A stretch of 64,000 nt of DNA from Bicyclus anynana (Eukaryota > Arthropoda > Insecta > Lepidoptera > Nymphalidae): positions 1,753,501-1,817,500 of the forward strand of contig NC_069088.1 of NCBI RefSeq assembly GCF_947172395.1, written 5' to 3'. Made by a program: the position numbers and the translations under genes. Below the pieces are notes generated by a model. That model saw only the letters and a program-made list of their open reading frames with translations. It did no database searches and was not told the origin of the DNA. Shown in pieces: positions 30,964 through 41,689 of this stretch. Each line of letters starts with the position of its first letter. The stretch's first letter is position 1.

Positions 30964-33134
30964 GAATTATTATCTAAGATTGATTAAATAAACCTCTTAT
31001 AATGTAAATTTGAAAGAAGGCCTTATTTCTTAGTTAATCCTATGCTAAAAGTTTGAGAATAAAGGAGCACTTACCTAAATGCTGTTAAGACCTACTCGTG
31101 AAAAGTCTATAGCATATTTCACGTTTTATACCGTTCAAAATTTACTTTATCAAAGTTTCATTATTCCCCTTCAACAAATAAATTTGTTGCACAAACTATT
31201 TTGCTTTCCATTCGGAATCACTTTGTGAATGTCACCAAAAATTACACAACGTCAGTTATTGTAAAAAAACAACTTGTCCGAAAGTTATTTCGCACACGAG
31301 CGAACGCGAATTACTCTCCCAAAAGAACGTCTAAAAATCGCAATAATAACTAAACTTTAATATGAATCTGAATCGCAAAAGTTTTTATGGCCTTTATTTT
31401 CTACTTCGTCAAATCGTAAAGTATGCAAATTACTCCCTAGTGCTTGGGTTATGTAGTCAGTCAAGAAAAACATGATTTTTTGTTAAAACTGGAAAAAATG
31501 GGAAAGTTATAATGATTGCTTTTTATGCGTAATGCGTATACACGCATTACTAACGCAAATCCATTGTATTAGCTTCGATTGATTACTTTATATCCGGGTG
31601 TCCAGCTGGCCTATTCACTAATTTGATCTTTATTAACAACCTATAAAAATAAACATCAAATCAACTGAGAAATGTTTTATCAATAATGTTCAGTATCTAC
31701 TTGTATTGTATGATATCCACGAAGTGTTGCCAGTAGGCACCGAAAGACATTTGTTATAAAGAATCTCAGTTTTGTGTATGTGAACTAAAATACGTTAAAG
31801 TTAGTGAATTAGCCTGCAGAACTTATAAAAATATATTAAACTTAATCTGGGATATGACTGATATTTGCAAATCCCATAAAGGACGAATTGTAATATTTCC
31901 AATTCGTCACATAAAGGGCGGAATTTATCATGAAAAAAAAATTATATCTGCGTCAAATGCAAAATCAGTGTTGCGGAATAGTTAATTACTATCCACGACA
32001 TAATTAACGCTTGATATTATGAGGCAAGTACTAGTTTACTTCGTAGGTACAAAATGGACGTCCATAACATATTTTGTTGATCTTGCCTCAGGGCGAGTCG
32101 CCGTCCAAATTATTTTCCCAAATGACGTTTCGGCGGGAAAATGACGGATACGCGGGTAATTGCCCTCTCGCGATATAAATTGGCTGAGTGTAACCGGTAG
32201 TGGGAAGGGCGGACCACTACTAATGTTTCTCGAATTGTAGACAGTATACTCCTATTAGTTACCTATAGTGTATGTTATTTGACTTGTGAACTGTTTATCT
32301 GTTTTAGTTGATGGTTTTCCACTTACCATTATGTGGCTAGGTTCAATTATAACCTTAAAAACATTAATACCAACAAATAATAAAAATAGCAACATAAATA
32401 AAAAAGCAAAAGTGAAAATTGTTATTTATTAAATGGCGATGACTTGTATGACAATGATTTACTATGTTAGTTATCTGTCGGCCGACACTTTTTTTTCTCA
32501 GGAACTCGTGTAACTCGTATCAAGTTCAAATTAATACATAATACTGAGCTGCTCCCTTGAGAAAGTGAAAAACTCATGTAACTTTAATTTGACATATTAT
32601 AATACTAATAACTACTGCTTCATTTAATTATTTCTAAATTAAATGTTACATTCCACTAATTCATTATGATTACCCGTTTACGACTGCTTACTGAATAAAA
32701 CATTTTTTCTAAATTAAAGCATCTTTTTATAGCTTCGCCAGATGTTTGTTGTATCTTCTGTAAATAAGCTTTTTACGAGTTTAAATCGAGTGTTCTTAGT
32801 AGTGGCAAAATGCCCGTTTGTAAACAAGGTTTGGCGGTGAGACGCCCCGCCCCACAACCGCCACGTCAGCGTAGGGCGGCGTGGCGGGCGCGACGGAATT
32901 TGTGCGTGACAGGTGCCTGCTGCCCGGGCATCCTGGCACGAGACAATTGAGTTAGGCGCCCTGCCACAGGCTCAGATCATATACCTTCGGTTATTATTAT
33001 CTGGGCGACAGATTTACACGAAGTCTTTTTTTTTAATTTGTATTATATTATGCGGATTGAAAAAAAATCCCTTCTTCCCCCTCTCATGTAAGAAGGGAGG
33101 CTTAAAATAGGTTGATAATGATAATTATTATATA
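30964..33134. other. Mostly unique DNA
   Basis: GGCCTATTCACTAATTTGAT at about 31609 resembles blocks at 41212 and 52610. A GC-rich stretch with CGCCCCGCC lies at about 32830-32940. GAAGGGAGGCTTAAAATAGG then TTGATAATGATAA (about 33091-33124) is a SINE-C-type tail. No gene supported. Confidence 0.4.
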
Positions 33135-33367
33135 ACTAACTGATGCCTGCGACTCCGACCGCCTGGAATTTAGTTTTTCACAAATTCCGCCGGGACCGTG
33201 ATTTTTTCCGGGATGAAAAGTAGCCTATGTGTTAATCCAGAGTAAAATTAGTTTCCATTCCAAATTTCAGTCAAATTGCTTCTGTAGCCGCAGAATAAAA
33301 GAGGAACAAATATACTTACACACTTATACACTTTCACACTTACACCCAAACTTTCGCCTATATAATA
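33135..33367 (-). mobile_element. Helitron, ends eroded
   Basis: The plus strand has CTAACTGATGCCTGCGACTC, TTTCACAAATTCCGCCGGGA, GCCTATGTGTTAATCCAGAG, CCATTCCAAATTTCAGTCAA and TATAATATTAGTGTGAT. This is the full order of the family but with a damaged CTAG end. Confidence 0.8.
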
Positions 33368-33377
33368 TTAGTGTGAT

Positions 33378-33750
33378 TATAAAGCCAACTTGAAGCCTTA
33401 ATAGTACCATGTTTAAAGGTGTTAATAAGGGCATGTTAATCTGAGTAGTAGATCGACGATCTTCACTCGTTTTGTCCTGTCCTGTCCACTTAGAGGGGAC
33501 TGGTCATTTTTAAAATCCAGGTCTAATGTAATTTTTAAAAATGGAATCTAGTAGGGTTTTGAGGACTACAGAAGTAGTACAATGATTATAATTGACTCGT
33601 TTGTTAAATTGTTTGTGTGTGTGCGTTTACTGATTTAGAGTTCCTGAAGGACTAAACCACGGATGTAAAAGTACCAATGTTCTGTGTTGTAAACATTATC
33701 GAATTAATACGTAAACATTGAAATGTCTATCAGTGGTTTAAATCTATTTA
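33378..33750. other. No recognisable feature
   Basis: No supported gene or repeat copy. Confidence 0.4.
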
Positions 33751-33754
33751 CATG

Positions 33755-33949
33755 ATACTAAAATACAAACAATTCTTTTAAAATTTTCGTCTGTTTATCC
33801 GGGCTAATTTCTGGATCTACTGAACCGATTTTAAAAATTCTTTTACCAATAGAAAGTCACGATACTTGCGAGTATCATAGATTATCTGTTTTTTCCGTAT
33901 TCCCATGGGAACAAGAATTACGCGGCTGAAACCGCGGGGCGTCTGTTAG
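33755..33949 (+). mobile_element. Helitron, 3' end mutated
   Basis: TTCTGGATCTACTGAACCGA, TTCTTTTACCAATAGAAAGT, CCGTATTCCCATGGGAAC and GGCTGAAACCGCGGGGCGTC then TGTTAG/T: here the terminal CTAG reads TTAG. Confidence 0.8.
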
Positions 33950-34387
33950 TCATAAATCAAGAGAGAACACTTTACATATCACGTTTCAAAAGTAATAATA
34001 TTTTATTTTAATTAAGGAGAGCATATAAATCGGCGCCGCTCGCCGGGCGCCTGCAAATTGGAAATACTTTAATTAATCTCGATGATGCCTTCACGGTTCG
34101 AATATTTGTGACATTCCATTTGTGTATCCGTGTTTCTATCGAGCCTTTGATGCAAATTAAAAACTCCTGAACATATTTTTATTAACAGATAACTGTTGTG
34201 TGTTACATTTTATTATTTTTAACCGCTGATTCAAAAAGAAGGGTGTTGATTTTGCTATGTCTGTCTGCCGAAGTGAGTACTTAAGGGATGAACATGGTTT
34301 AAACACAGAACTAGAAAGCATGCCTATTTAAATATGATTTTTTATTCCTATCTTGAAATTCAGAATTCTATTCTATCTTGAATTCTT
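33950..34387. other. No recognisable feature
   Basis: A GC-rich stretch (CGGCGCCGCTCGCCGGGCGC) lies at about 34032-34051. No feature supported. Confidence 0.4.
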
Positions 34388-34625
34388 TACAAGTTAGCCC
34401 TTGACTACGATCTCACCTGATGTAAGTGATGATGTAGTCTAAGATGGAAACGGGCTATTGTTTGGAGGAGGATGAAAATATGTTTGGAGGAGGATGAAAA
34501 TATATCCCTTTCGGCTTCTACACGACAACGTACCAGAACGCTAAATCGTTTGGCAGTACGTCTTTATCGGTAGTGGAGCCTCCCACCAACCAGACCTGGG
34601 CTAATTAAGAAAACCTTAATCAAAA
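34388..34625 (-). mobile_element. SINE-A body with internal duplication
   Basis: The plus strand has ATCTCACCTGATGTAAGTGA, then TTTGGAGGAGGATGAAAATA twice in tandem (about 34460-34502), then CTTCTACACGACAACGTACC, GTACGTCTTTATCGGTAG and CCCACCAACCAGACCTGG. The tRNA-like head is missing. Confidence 0.88.
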
Positions 34626-34654
34626 GGATTCAAAAAGTAAGGTGAATTTATACT

Positions 34655-34990
34655 TTTATGAAAAAATATTTATTTATTCATCAAAATTTACATTGTCCCC
34701 TTCAAACTACAAAGCACTTGTCAAATGCACTTCTTGGCCTTGCCTTGAGCTCCTCTGGCGATGCTGTTTTTTTTAGTCTTAGCTCTCCTGGGTGCATCCA
34801 TTGGGATGATTGATTTTGTTTGTGACGTCATAATCACCAATTATGATCCTGTTGAACAAAGGAAGATCATCACTGATGTCACTTAAAAGATCCTTAGCGA
34901 GGTATATCCCAAGTATATCCACTTTAATGTAGTCACAAAAGCGGTTTAATATTACTCTTGACGGCCTGTCGCTATCACTTCCGCTAATAT
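34655..34990 (-). pseudogene. mariner-type transposase relic
   Basis: The reverse strand encodes KDLLSDISDDLPLFNRIIIG followed by D (34833-34895), then QWMHPGELR near 34776-34804. After a large internal deletion come SAFDKCFVV and the EGDNVNFDE end near 34680-34735 in another frame. This resembles the mariner catalytic region (SDDP.L..R.ITGDE, then SSQW..PG..RPKK) and C-terminus. The ETWVYGYD segment and most of the catalytic domain are lost, with stops and frameshifts. No inverted terminal repeats were found. Confidence 0.65.
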
Positions 34991-35767
34991 AAAGATCTCA
35001 TAACAGTGGCAAGTGGCAGTAACATCTCTATGCACTTTGCACGAGCGGCGTGTGACGCGGTAACAAGCTCGTCGACTTCTGCAAATGGCGTTATAATAGT
35101 ATAATAAGGACGCCTTTTATTGTCTCTAGAACAAACTCTTTATAATAAAACCTTTTTGAATGCCTCAGATGTCTCAGATTGTCTTGTTTTAACTTTTAAC
35201 GCTCTTTTTTAGTGTGGCTGGTGTACATTTGGTGAGGAGCGTAGTGCATTTACTATCAAACTACTTACTTAAGTGAATTTAGGCTCTTGCTTCATCAGTG
35301 GCGACCATCCATTTTTCGATTTCTCTCTGAATCTTGTTTCGTTCTTTGTAAACTCGTGTTAATGTAGTCCATATATTTTAATAAGAAGTTCCTTTCTTTT
35401 CTATATGAACGACCGGCTCAACAGATTTTTTTTTATATTAGCCAATTCACTTAAGACTGAAAAAGCTTGAGCTAAGATTACAAAGGGTGGGGATCAAACC
35501 CAAGACCTCTCTGATCTGAGTCCAGTCCCTAAATACCACTATAACAGTGACTTTCTGTACACTGTCGAGTTAAAATTTCCTAGGTCGTCGCAGTAAATCG
35601 TACTTTGGTTCTAGGTCTTCAGATATCATGTGATATTTTCAGTGATTTTTCAAAGAAATATCTGGCCTTCACTGTAAGTAATTTCATCCAAATTAATTTA
35701 ATTTTTTGACGTTTCCATTTGAGTCAAAAAAGAAAGTATTTTGAATGAATAATATTTTTATCATGCA
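34991..35767. other. Mostly unique DNA
   Basis: GGGGATCAAACCCAAGACCT at about 35492-35511 is a reversed B-box-like stretch that may be a decayed SINE head. Nothing else supported. Confidence 0.4.
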
Positions 35768-35950
35768 CTAGCAGACGCCACGTGGTTTCACCCGCGTGGT
35801 TTCCGTTCCCGTAGAAATACGGGGATAATATATAGCCTATAGACTTCCTCGATAAATGGGCTATCTAACACTGAAAAAAATTTTCAAATCTTACCAGTAG
35901 TTCCTGGAATTAGCGCGTTCAAGCAAACAAACAAACTCTTCAGCTTTATA
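35768..35950 (-). mobile_element. Helitron, 5' terminus cut
   Basis: The plus strand starts CTAGCAGACGCCACGTGGTT, then TTCCCGTAGAAATACGGGG, AATGGGCTATCTAACACTGA, AATTAGCGCGTTCAAGC and CTCTTCAGCTTTATAA. It stops just before the ATTAGTATAGA terminus, where family F begins. Confidence 0.88.
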
Positions 35951-35953
35951 AAT

Positions 35954-36295
35954 GTTATCGCCGCGTTGCAACGACTTGCGGTACGGACGGCTTCAGTGTG
36001 CTCTTGGCGTTCGAGCCGTCCACATCTTTTGTTGTGTAATTCTTTATGGGTTCCTTGGGATAGGCGGGGAGGGTGACTTGAGTGGAAAAGAGGAGTGTTT
36101 GTTAACAGTCAAAGGTACATTTAACCCTACACACAACGTTCACAAGTGCGTGACTTCACTCAAGGTCATTCTCTGCCATTCTAGGGTATTATTTTGGTTA
36201 CAGTTTGATTTGTTAAATAAGTTGTCCTGACAAATGTTGTGAATCATAACCTTTGTTCGACATTCGTTTTCTTATTATTGTAATCACTTCTGAGT
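35954..36295 (+). repeat. Dispersed repeat family F, copy 2
   Basis: GTTATCGCCGCGTTGCAACG to GTAATCACTTCTGAGTT. Relative to the copy at 26197 it lacks about 70 bp after the first 20 bp or so. The rest aligns with scattered substitutions. An open frame of 92 codons here (35952-36230) is not conserved in copy 1 and is probably chance. Confidence 0.78.
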
Positions 36296-37146
36296 TTTCT
36301 AAAATAATATTCTCATACATTTCCGGAAAGGCATGTCGGTTTCCGTACATTCCCACATACATACATACATCATTGTATTACGCGTTGTAAATCCTTCCTT
36401 AATCCCGACACCGGACTTCGGGCTGCAACGCAAGCAACTGCAGAGAAGCTCGAACATGTCCGATGAACTAATCAACATGCTTGAACAGGTTTCGATGTAG
36501 CATTCTGACTTACGTCACAGCTATGTATTTGATAGTTTAAAGTAATTGCTCATTATAGCCATACAGCACCCGTCAGTACCACCTTATGGTTAGGTGTCTT
36601 GTTTATGTCGGTTATCCATGTCCACGAGTTAAAACCACATTCTCATAACTGCATCTTGCGTGATCAATAGTAGGCTTCACGTGGTCAACAAATGAACATC
36701 GTGAGGTTAACTAGTGGGTATCGCTTGGTTTATAAATTTCTGATTAGTCTTTCAGCGACTAACAACGATTGATGTATTGTACTGAAGTGAACCAGACCCG
36801 CAAGTGCAAAGCAAGCGTGCTAGCATACTCGCTGTTCGCGCGTAGATTGCTTGCGAAGTATGTTATTTGGTGATGCAGCGAGTGTAAGCATATACAGAAG
36901 TTCATATAAAGAACTGTTCGACGCGATACGGTGAGTACCTATCGTTGCCAGGTGGCTCTAATGAGTTATTACCTGTACCAATGCATATAGACGTTTAGCT
37001 ACATCTTCATACGTCTTAACTATATTGATGGGCATTCCCGATCCGACTGGCGTTCTAATTGATGTACGAACATTGGAACGTTGGGTGCTTTATTAAATTA
37101 CTGTTTTAGGTAAAGACATACCTACCTACTGAACGCCTCTGAAAAC
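36296..37146. other. No recognisable feature
   Basis: A short CATA run lies near 36355-36371. No gene supported. Confidence 0.4.
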
Positions 37147-37235
37147 AGCGGTTACTTTGTTCAGGTACGGGTCCTGCAGTTCTGGGTTCGAGTCCCGTAT
37201 TAAGCTATTATCATTATCAGCCTATATTAAAAACT
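37147..37235 (+). repeat. SINE-C remnant
   Basis: CAGCGGTTACTTTG..GGGTCCTGCAGTTCTGGGTTCGAGTCCCG is a tRNA-like head with an intact B-box (about 37182-37195). It is followed directly by TATTATCATTATCAGCC, a reversed tail. Confidence 0.6.
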
Positions 37236-37599
37236 AATTCAAACTTCACACTGTCGATTACAAAAACATAATAGGCTACTTATCCTACGTCACGTTTCTC
37301 TGACTTTCCTTATAAAAGAAAACTAAAAGAAGGAAGTTTAAAAAAGAGGAAAAACCAATTTCAGCAAAGAATCAACCCGCTTTTATCCATTTATAATTTA
37401 GAATCCGAAGGTAGTGAAATAAAAAACGGTAACCTTATTCACAAGTTGTTTCAGTTCTTCACTTCTATTAATAATTCAGAGACACAGAGCACAAGTGTGC
37501 TGGTGGGACGGGTTCCACAGAATCAAAGGAGGGTCTTACAAATTCAACCTAATTGGGGTGCCGAACGTTCCGGGTTTACAAACATAGCGGTCAATGTGA
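37236..37599. other. No recognisable feature
   Basis: No supported gene or repeat copy. Confidence 0.4.
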
Positions 37600-38237
37600 C
37601 CCATACACACTACAGTGAATAGTGACCCCATTGGAGAATATTATTTCAATAATATGATCAATGACATGGCCAAAACGAAAATAATGTGTAATGCTCATGT
37701 ATCGATCCACCCAGTTATAGTTGAGAACGCTGCACTCGAAATTGTAGATGAATACATATACCTAGGACATGTGGTTCAGTAAGGTAAGTCCAGTTTTGAG
37801 AAAGAGGTGAACTGGCAAATGAATTCGATCAACTTCGCGATATTTTTTTGCCCGAAATCATTAGTGCCTGAACACAAAAGTCTTCGAACAGTGCGTGTTG
37901 CCAGTGACGACATATTGTTCGGAGACTTGATCGCTAACTATGGGCCTCAAAAGAAGGCTCAGAGTCAAATAGCTGGCGTTTGAAAGATCTATGTTGGTGT
38001 AATGTTGTATGTCGGTGAATTTGGTTGTCCGTAGAACAATCAAATTCACCGACATAGCTGAACGAGTCGCGTAATTGAAGTGACAAGCGAGGCACATAGT
38101 TCGAAGAGCCATTGGACGTTAGGGTCCCAAGGAGCTGGAATCGCGACCCCGCACTAGAAAACGCACTGTTGGTCAACCCCCACCAGGTGGTTTGACGACA
38201 TCAACGTCCATCGGCTGATATGATGATGATGATGAAA
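37600..38237 (+). pseudogene. RTE-type LINE C-terminal fragment, sense strand
   Basis: Sense-strand pieces include NDMAKTKIMCNAHV, VDEYIYLGHVVQ, SSFEKEVN, SLRTVRVASDD, RTTKFTDIAERVA, and GPKELESRPRTRKRTVG, with several stops and frameshifts. The end CGTCCATCGGCTGATATGAT runs into repeated ATG at about 38222-38236. A deletion removes the WKSL..WTS segment. A near-perfect hairpin sits within it (38008-38056). Confidence 0.88.
38008..38056. repeat. 21-bp hairpin inside the RTE fragment
   Basis: 38008-38028 pairs with 38036-38056 at 20 of 21 positions. The loop is CCGTAGA. Confidence 0.93.
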
Positions 38238-38317
38238 ATCATGATCATCTTTTGTAGGTTGTTTGATTCTTTATCTCTCTCTTGATCTTTAACAGAAGAT
38301 GATAATGATCGTGACCT

Positions 38318-38505
38318 GGCGCAAATGGCGCAGCGGCTTAACGTGCTCTCTAAGGCAGGCACAGCGTTCTACCACTATCAAATTACAAATATCTGACAAC
38401 TTCAAAAACTTTTTAGAATAAAGAAAAACTCAATTCTTAGTAGCCCGACCAAGGAATCGAATTCAGGACCGCGTAATCCAAAAACACAGGCTAATTGAGG
38501 CCCTT
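38318..38505. repeat. tRNA-related SINE-like remnants
   Basis: AAATGGCGCAGCGGCTTAAC (about 38328) is A-box-like on the plus strand. GGAATCGAATTCAGGACCGC (about 38453) is a B-box-like stretch on the reverse strand. The family was not determined. Confidence 0.4.
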
Positions 38506-39261
38506 GTTTTTCGTAAATCTTAGACTTCGTCATGAACAATGATGTAAATTTTCAGAAATAAGTCATTAAATCATACTATATTTAGATAGTGAATGCTTAT
38601 ACTAATAATAATAATAATAATCTATTTACTTATGCAAAACAAAACAAATTGTTCTATTTGAAACCGTAGTGTGTAGCGACCTCGCTTTCGCCGTCTAAGT
38701 TCGTCCGTGCAGCCAGCTGTTTTGAAATCGTCGCCAAAGATTTAATTAAATAAAGTTTCGGTTCAGCCTACAACAAAGTTACTGCTTAAATATTTTGTTT
38801 GTCGCTCGTCTCCGTGAGAGCGTAGCGTACTTTGAAAACTGAGGTATTCACAACGTTTTCTCTGCAAAGTACAAGGCCACTTGGTCAGAAAAGCAACCAA
38901 CTGTTCAAAGGTTATGTTATCAAAGTCCATTTCGCTGAATCGATGTTTTTAAATTGCATTAAAACGTTTATTGTAACTGTTAAAAAATTAAATACATCAT
39001 ACTTGATGTGGTTGATAATGTGGGTTTTAGTTATTATAGCTTTTGAAAAATGGATTCTTTGAATGATTTTTTGATTGTCTAGCTAAGAGCTAAGTTACTG
39101 AATAAAATGTATTCGACGTAATCCTATTTACAGCAATAAAAAAATCAAAATGTTAAAAAACTACGAGAATCTCTGAATCTGTGTAGAAATCTTAGGGATT
39201 TTATTGGGATTTGTTTTGATTTGATTCTTAGGGATTTGTAAACAATGACTAATTTGACCAC
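38506..39261. other. No recognisable feature
   Basis: A short AAT run lies near 38600-38622. A 76-codon frame at 38832-39062 has no domain. Confidence 0.4.
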
Positions 39262-39420
39262 CACTACATAGTATAAAACAAAGTCGCTTTGTATGCTTAA
39301 ATTTTTAAAACTACGCAACGGATTTAGATGTAGTTTTTTTAAAAGATAAAGTGATTGAAGAGGAAGGTTTATATGTGAATACCTGAAATCCATGCGGACG
39401 AAGTCGCGGGTGTCCGCTAG
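39262..39420 (+). mobile_element. Helitron 3' part
   Basis: CAAAGTCGCTTTGTATGCTT, AAAACTACGCAACGGATTTA and TGCGGACGAAGTCGCGGGTG then TCCGCTAG/T: terminal hairpin plus CTAG. The TC terminus is degraded. Confidence 0.82.
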
Positions 39421-39673
39421 TATATATTAAGACCAACTTTAAATATGGACACAAGTTTTCTCCTACGTTTGTTTCTCAACGCTCGCCCCCGAAGAATTAA
39501 GCGGGAAATGTGACGTTTCAATTCGGTGGTGAAACGCGAAAGTGATTTAGCACTTGATCTGCGACCGAGTTGCGGCGCTTGGAATTAGAACCTTGAATGT
39601 TTTCAATACATTTATTTTTGGAATTTGAGAGTAATTTCGCAGTCCTGAACTTGACTTTTTATTACTCATCGAT
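39421..39673. other. No recognisable feature
   Basis: No supported gene or repeat copy. Confidence 0.4.
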
Positions 39674-39684
39674 AACTTTACGCT

Positions 39685-39972
39685 GAGCCGTGATAGTCCA
39701 GTGGATATAATCTCTGCCTCTGATTCCGGATGATCGTTGTTCGAATCCGGTCCGGGGTATGCACCTTCAACTTTTCAGTTGTGTTGTAAGAAATTAAATA
39801 TCACGTGTCTCAAACAGTAAAGGAAAAACATCGTGAGGAAACCTGCATACCAATAGTTTACCAATCCGCATTGGGCCCGGATGGTGGACTAATGGCCTAA
39901 CCCTTCTCATTCTGAGATGAGACTCGAGCTCAGCAATGAGCCGAATATGGTTTGATAATGATGATGATGATG
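39685..39972 (+). mobile_element. Full-length SINE-B with 11-bp target-site duplication
   Basis: AACTTTACGCT lies at 39674-39684 and again at 39973-39983. In order: head GAGCCGTGATAGTCCAGTGG, B-box GTTCGAATCCGGTCCGGGG, AAATATCACGTGTCTCAAAC, CATCGTGAGGAAACCTGC, GGCCTAACCCTTCTCATTCT, GAGCCGAATATGG and repeated ATG. The RNA polymerase III promoter is internal. The CAGAGAATTTTCTTAATTCT segment is missing. Mobilisation by a LINE is needed. Confidence 0.95.
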
Positions 39973-40039
39973 AACTTTACGCTTAATACATGATGTTGAG
40001 TGGCGATACAGTTTAATATGGTATCACGTGTACGCTATA

Positions 40040-40400
40040 TGGTATACTTATCCCAGATCGGTTTCTACGCAACTACACGATATCGTATCGTACCGAACTA
40101 TATAGCATACCAATAGGTCTTTGCCGTTACAGTGCAAACTATAACGATCGGTCTGATGGCTTGCGCAGTAGCAGTTAGGTGGTCGTGGTTACTGCTCTAC
40201 CAGAAAAGACGTACCACAAGCGTTTTGGTATTATAACTCGTGGAAACCTACAGATGTATAGAATAAACTTGCGGTACAGGTTAACTAGTGTGGAGACAGG
40301 TAATTGATTACTTGGTTTGTAATCTCTTCCAACTTAGCCCACCACCGTTGGAGTGCATTATCACAGGTGGAATTGCAGTCAAGAAACTTGCCTATAACAA
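40040..40400 (+). repeat. Strongly diverged SINE-A relative
   Basis: GGTCTGATGGCTTGCGCAGT, then ACGTACCACAAGCGTTTTGG and CACAGGTGGAATTGCAGTC weakly follow the order of the SINE-A body. Upstream sequence near 40080-40100 has CGTATCGTACCGAAC. Confidence 0.35.
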
Positions 40401-40543
40401 ACAATAAACTTGTCCAATAAATGAATTATAGACAGAAATTGAACCTGGATAAAAGTCCAGGTTACTTAATGTAGAACTTTGTAGTGTTATCTTCAATGGC
40501 TACCACAAGGCTTTTTATAAAGGGTACGTACAAATTTATTTTC

Positions 40544-40752
40544 CGATACAGCCCCTGTAGCCAGGTGGCACATCGATTCTCTTTCTACGATCGTCAACGC
40601 TTCGAAAACTATAAAAATGTATGGGAATGACGGATCTTGATCACGTGACCTGTCGATAGCAAATGTCATTCCTATACATTTTTCTAGTTTTAGAATCGTT
40701 TGCGATCGTAGAAAGAGAATCGACTTGCCACTTGGTTATAGGGGCTGGTTCG
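40544..40752. mobile_element. MITE-like element with ~85-bp inverted repeats
   Basis: The left arm (from about 40549: CAGCCCCTGTAGCCAGGTGG, GATTCTCTTTCTACGATCGT, AAAAATGTATGGGAATGAC) pairs with the right arm (GTCATTCCTATACATTTTTC, GCGATCGTAGAAAGAGAATC, TATAGGGGCTG ending near 40747). The spacer is short and contains TCACGTGACC. No open frame. Termini and target duplication could not be fixed. Confidence 0.85.
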
Positions 40753-41278
40753 TAATGAGTTCTCAATGTAGGCCAATGGAGTATGCAGTGCATTTTTGCA
40801 CCTATACTTCATCGATGCGAAAATGCAATTATAAGTAATGCCTTAAGTAACTAATGATGTCATGACGTCATTCCACCTGGGTTATGTACTGTTGTACGAG
40901 TTATGTGGGATTATACTGCAGTTGTGGAGGCTTTATAAAACGAAGATTGATTGCGAGCGACACGGATGGTAATCAAAGCGAAAGCCTCTTTTGAATGCAG
41001 CAGAACATAACGCACCGTTGTCCGTCAACAAGCAGTCCCATATTGAAACCACTGAGCGTACTTCAAACAGAATTTTTATGATCGCTCTAGAACTGTTGAA
41101 TCACAAGTAGGGCTGCCAGAATTTTTTTCAGTCTATAAAGGACAAATAAGCTTGAGTGAAAGGTGCAGCTTTTTATTATTAAGAGTAGGTTGTGGACGCA
41201 ACAAACAGCTGGCCGATTCACTAAAGACATATGTTAGTTGACAATAAACGCAATTGAGATTCTATGTAACAAATGTCA
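40753..41278. other. No recognisable feature
   Basis: GGCCGATTCACTAAAG near 41211 resembles blocks at 31609 and 52610. Otherwise nothing supported. Confidence 0.4.
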
Positions 41279-41595
41279 TCATCATCATCATCATATCAGC
41301 CGATGGACATAGGCCTTTTGAAGGGACTTACAAACATCACGATACTGAGCCGCCTGCATCCAGCGAATCCCTGCGACTCGCTTGATGTCGTCAGTCCACC
41401 TGGTGGGGGTCCACCAACACTGCGCTTTCTAGTGCGGGGTCGCCATTCCAGCACTTTGGGAGCCCAACGTCCATCGGCTCTTTAAACTATGTGCCACTTT
41501 AGATTCGCAACTCGTTGAGCTATGTCGGTGACTTCTTCTGCGAATCTCCTCATTTCTGATGCGATCACGCAGAGATACTCCTAGCATAGCTTAGT
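41279..41595 (-). pseudogene. RTE-type LINE 3' fragment
   Basis: Repeated ATC, then ATATCAGCCGATGGACATAG, CATCCAGCGAATCCCTGCGA, CTCGCTTGATGTCGTCAGTC, AACACTGCGCTTTCTAGTGC, GTGACTTCTTCTGCGAATCT and CACGCAGAGATACTCCTAGC. This is the longest contiguous reversed copy apart from the split one at 5604. The 5' part is missing. Confidence 0.9.
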
Positions 41596-41689
41596 CTTAG
41601 TTTCTGAGTTAGTGTCTTAGTTTAAAGGTAGGTAAAGATAGACCACAAAGTATACTTCAGACAAGTACAAAGTCCAAATTACTTGTGAC

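Noticed and set aside
35952..36230. 92-codon frame in family F
   Set aside because: It is not open in the other family F copies and shows no domain.
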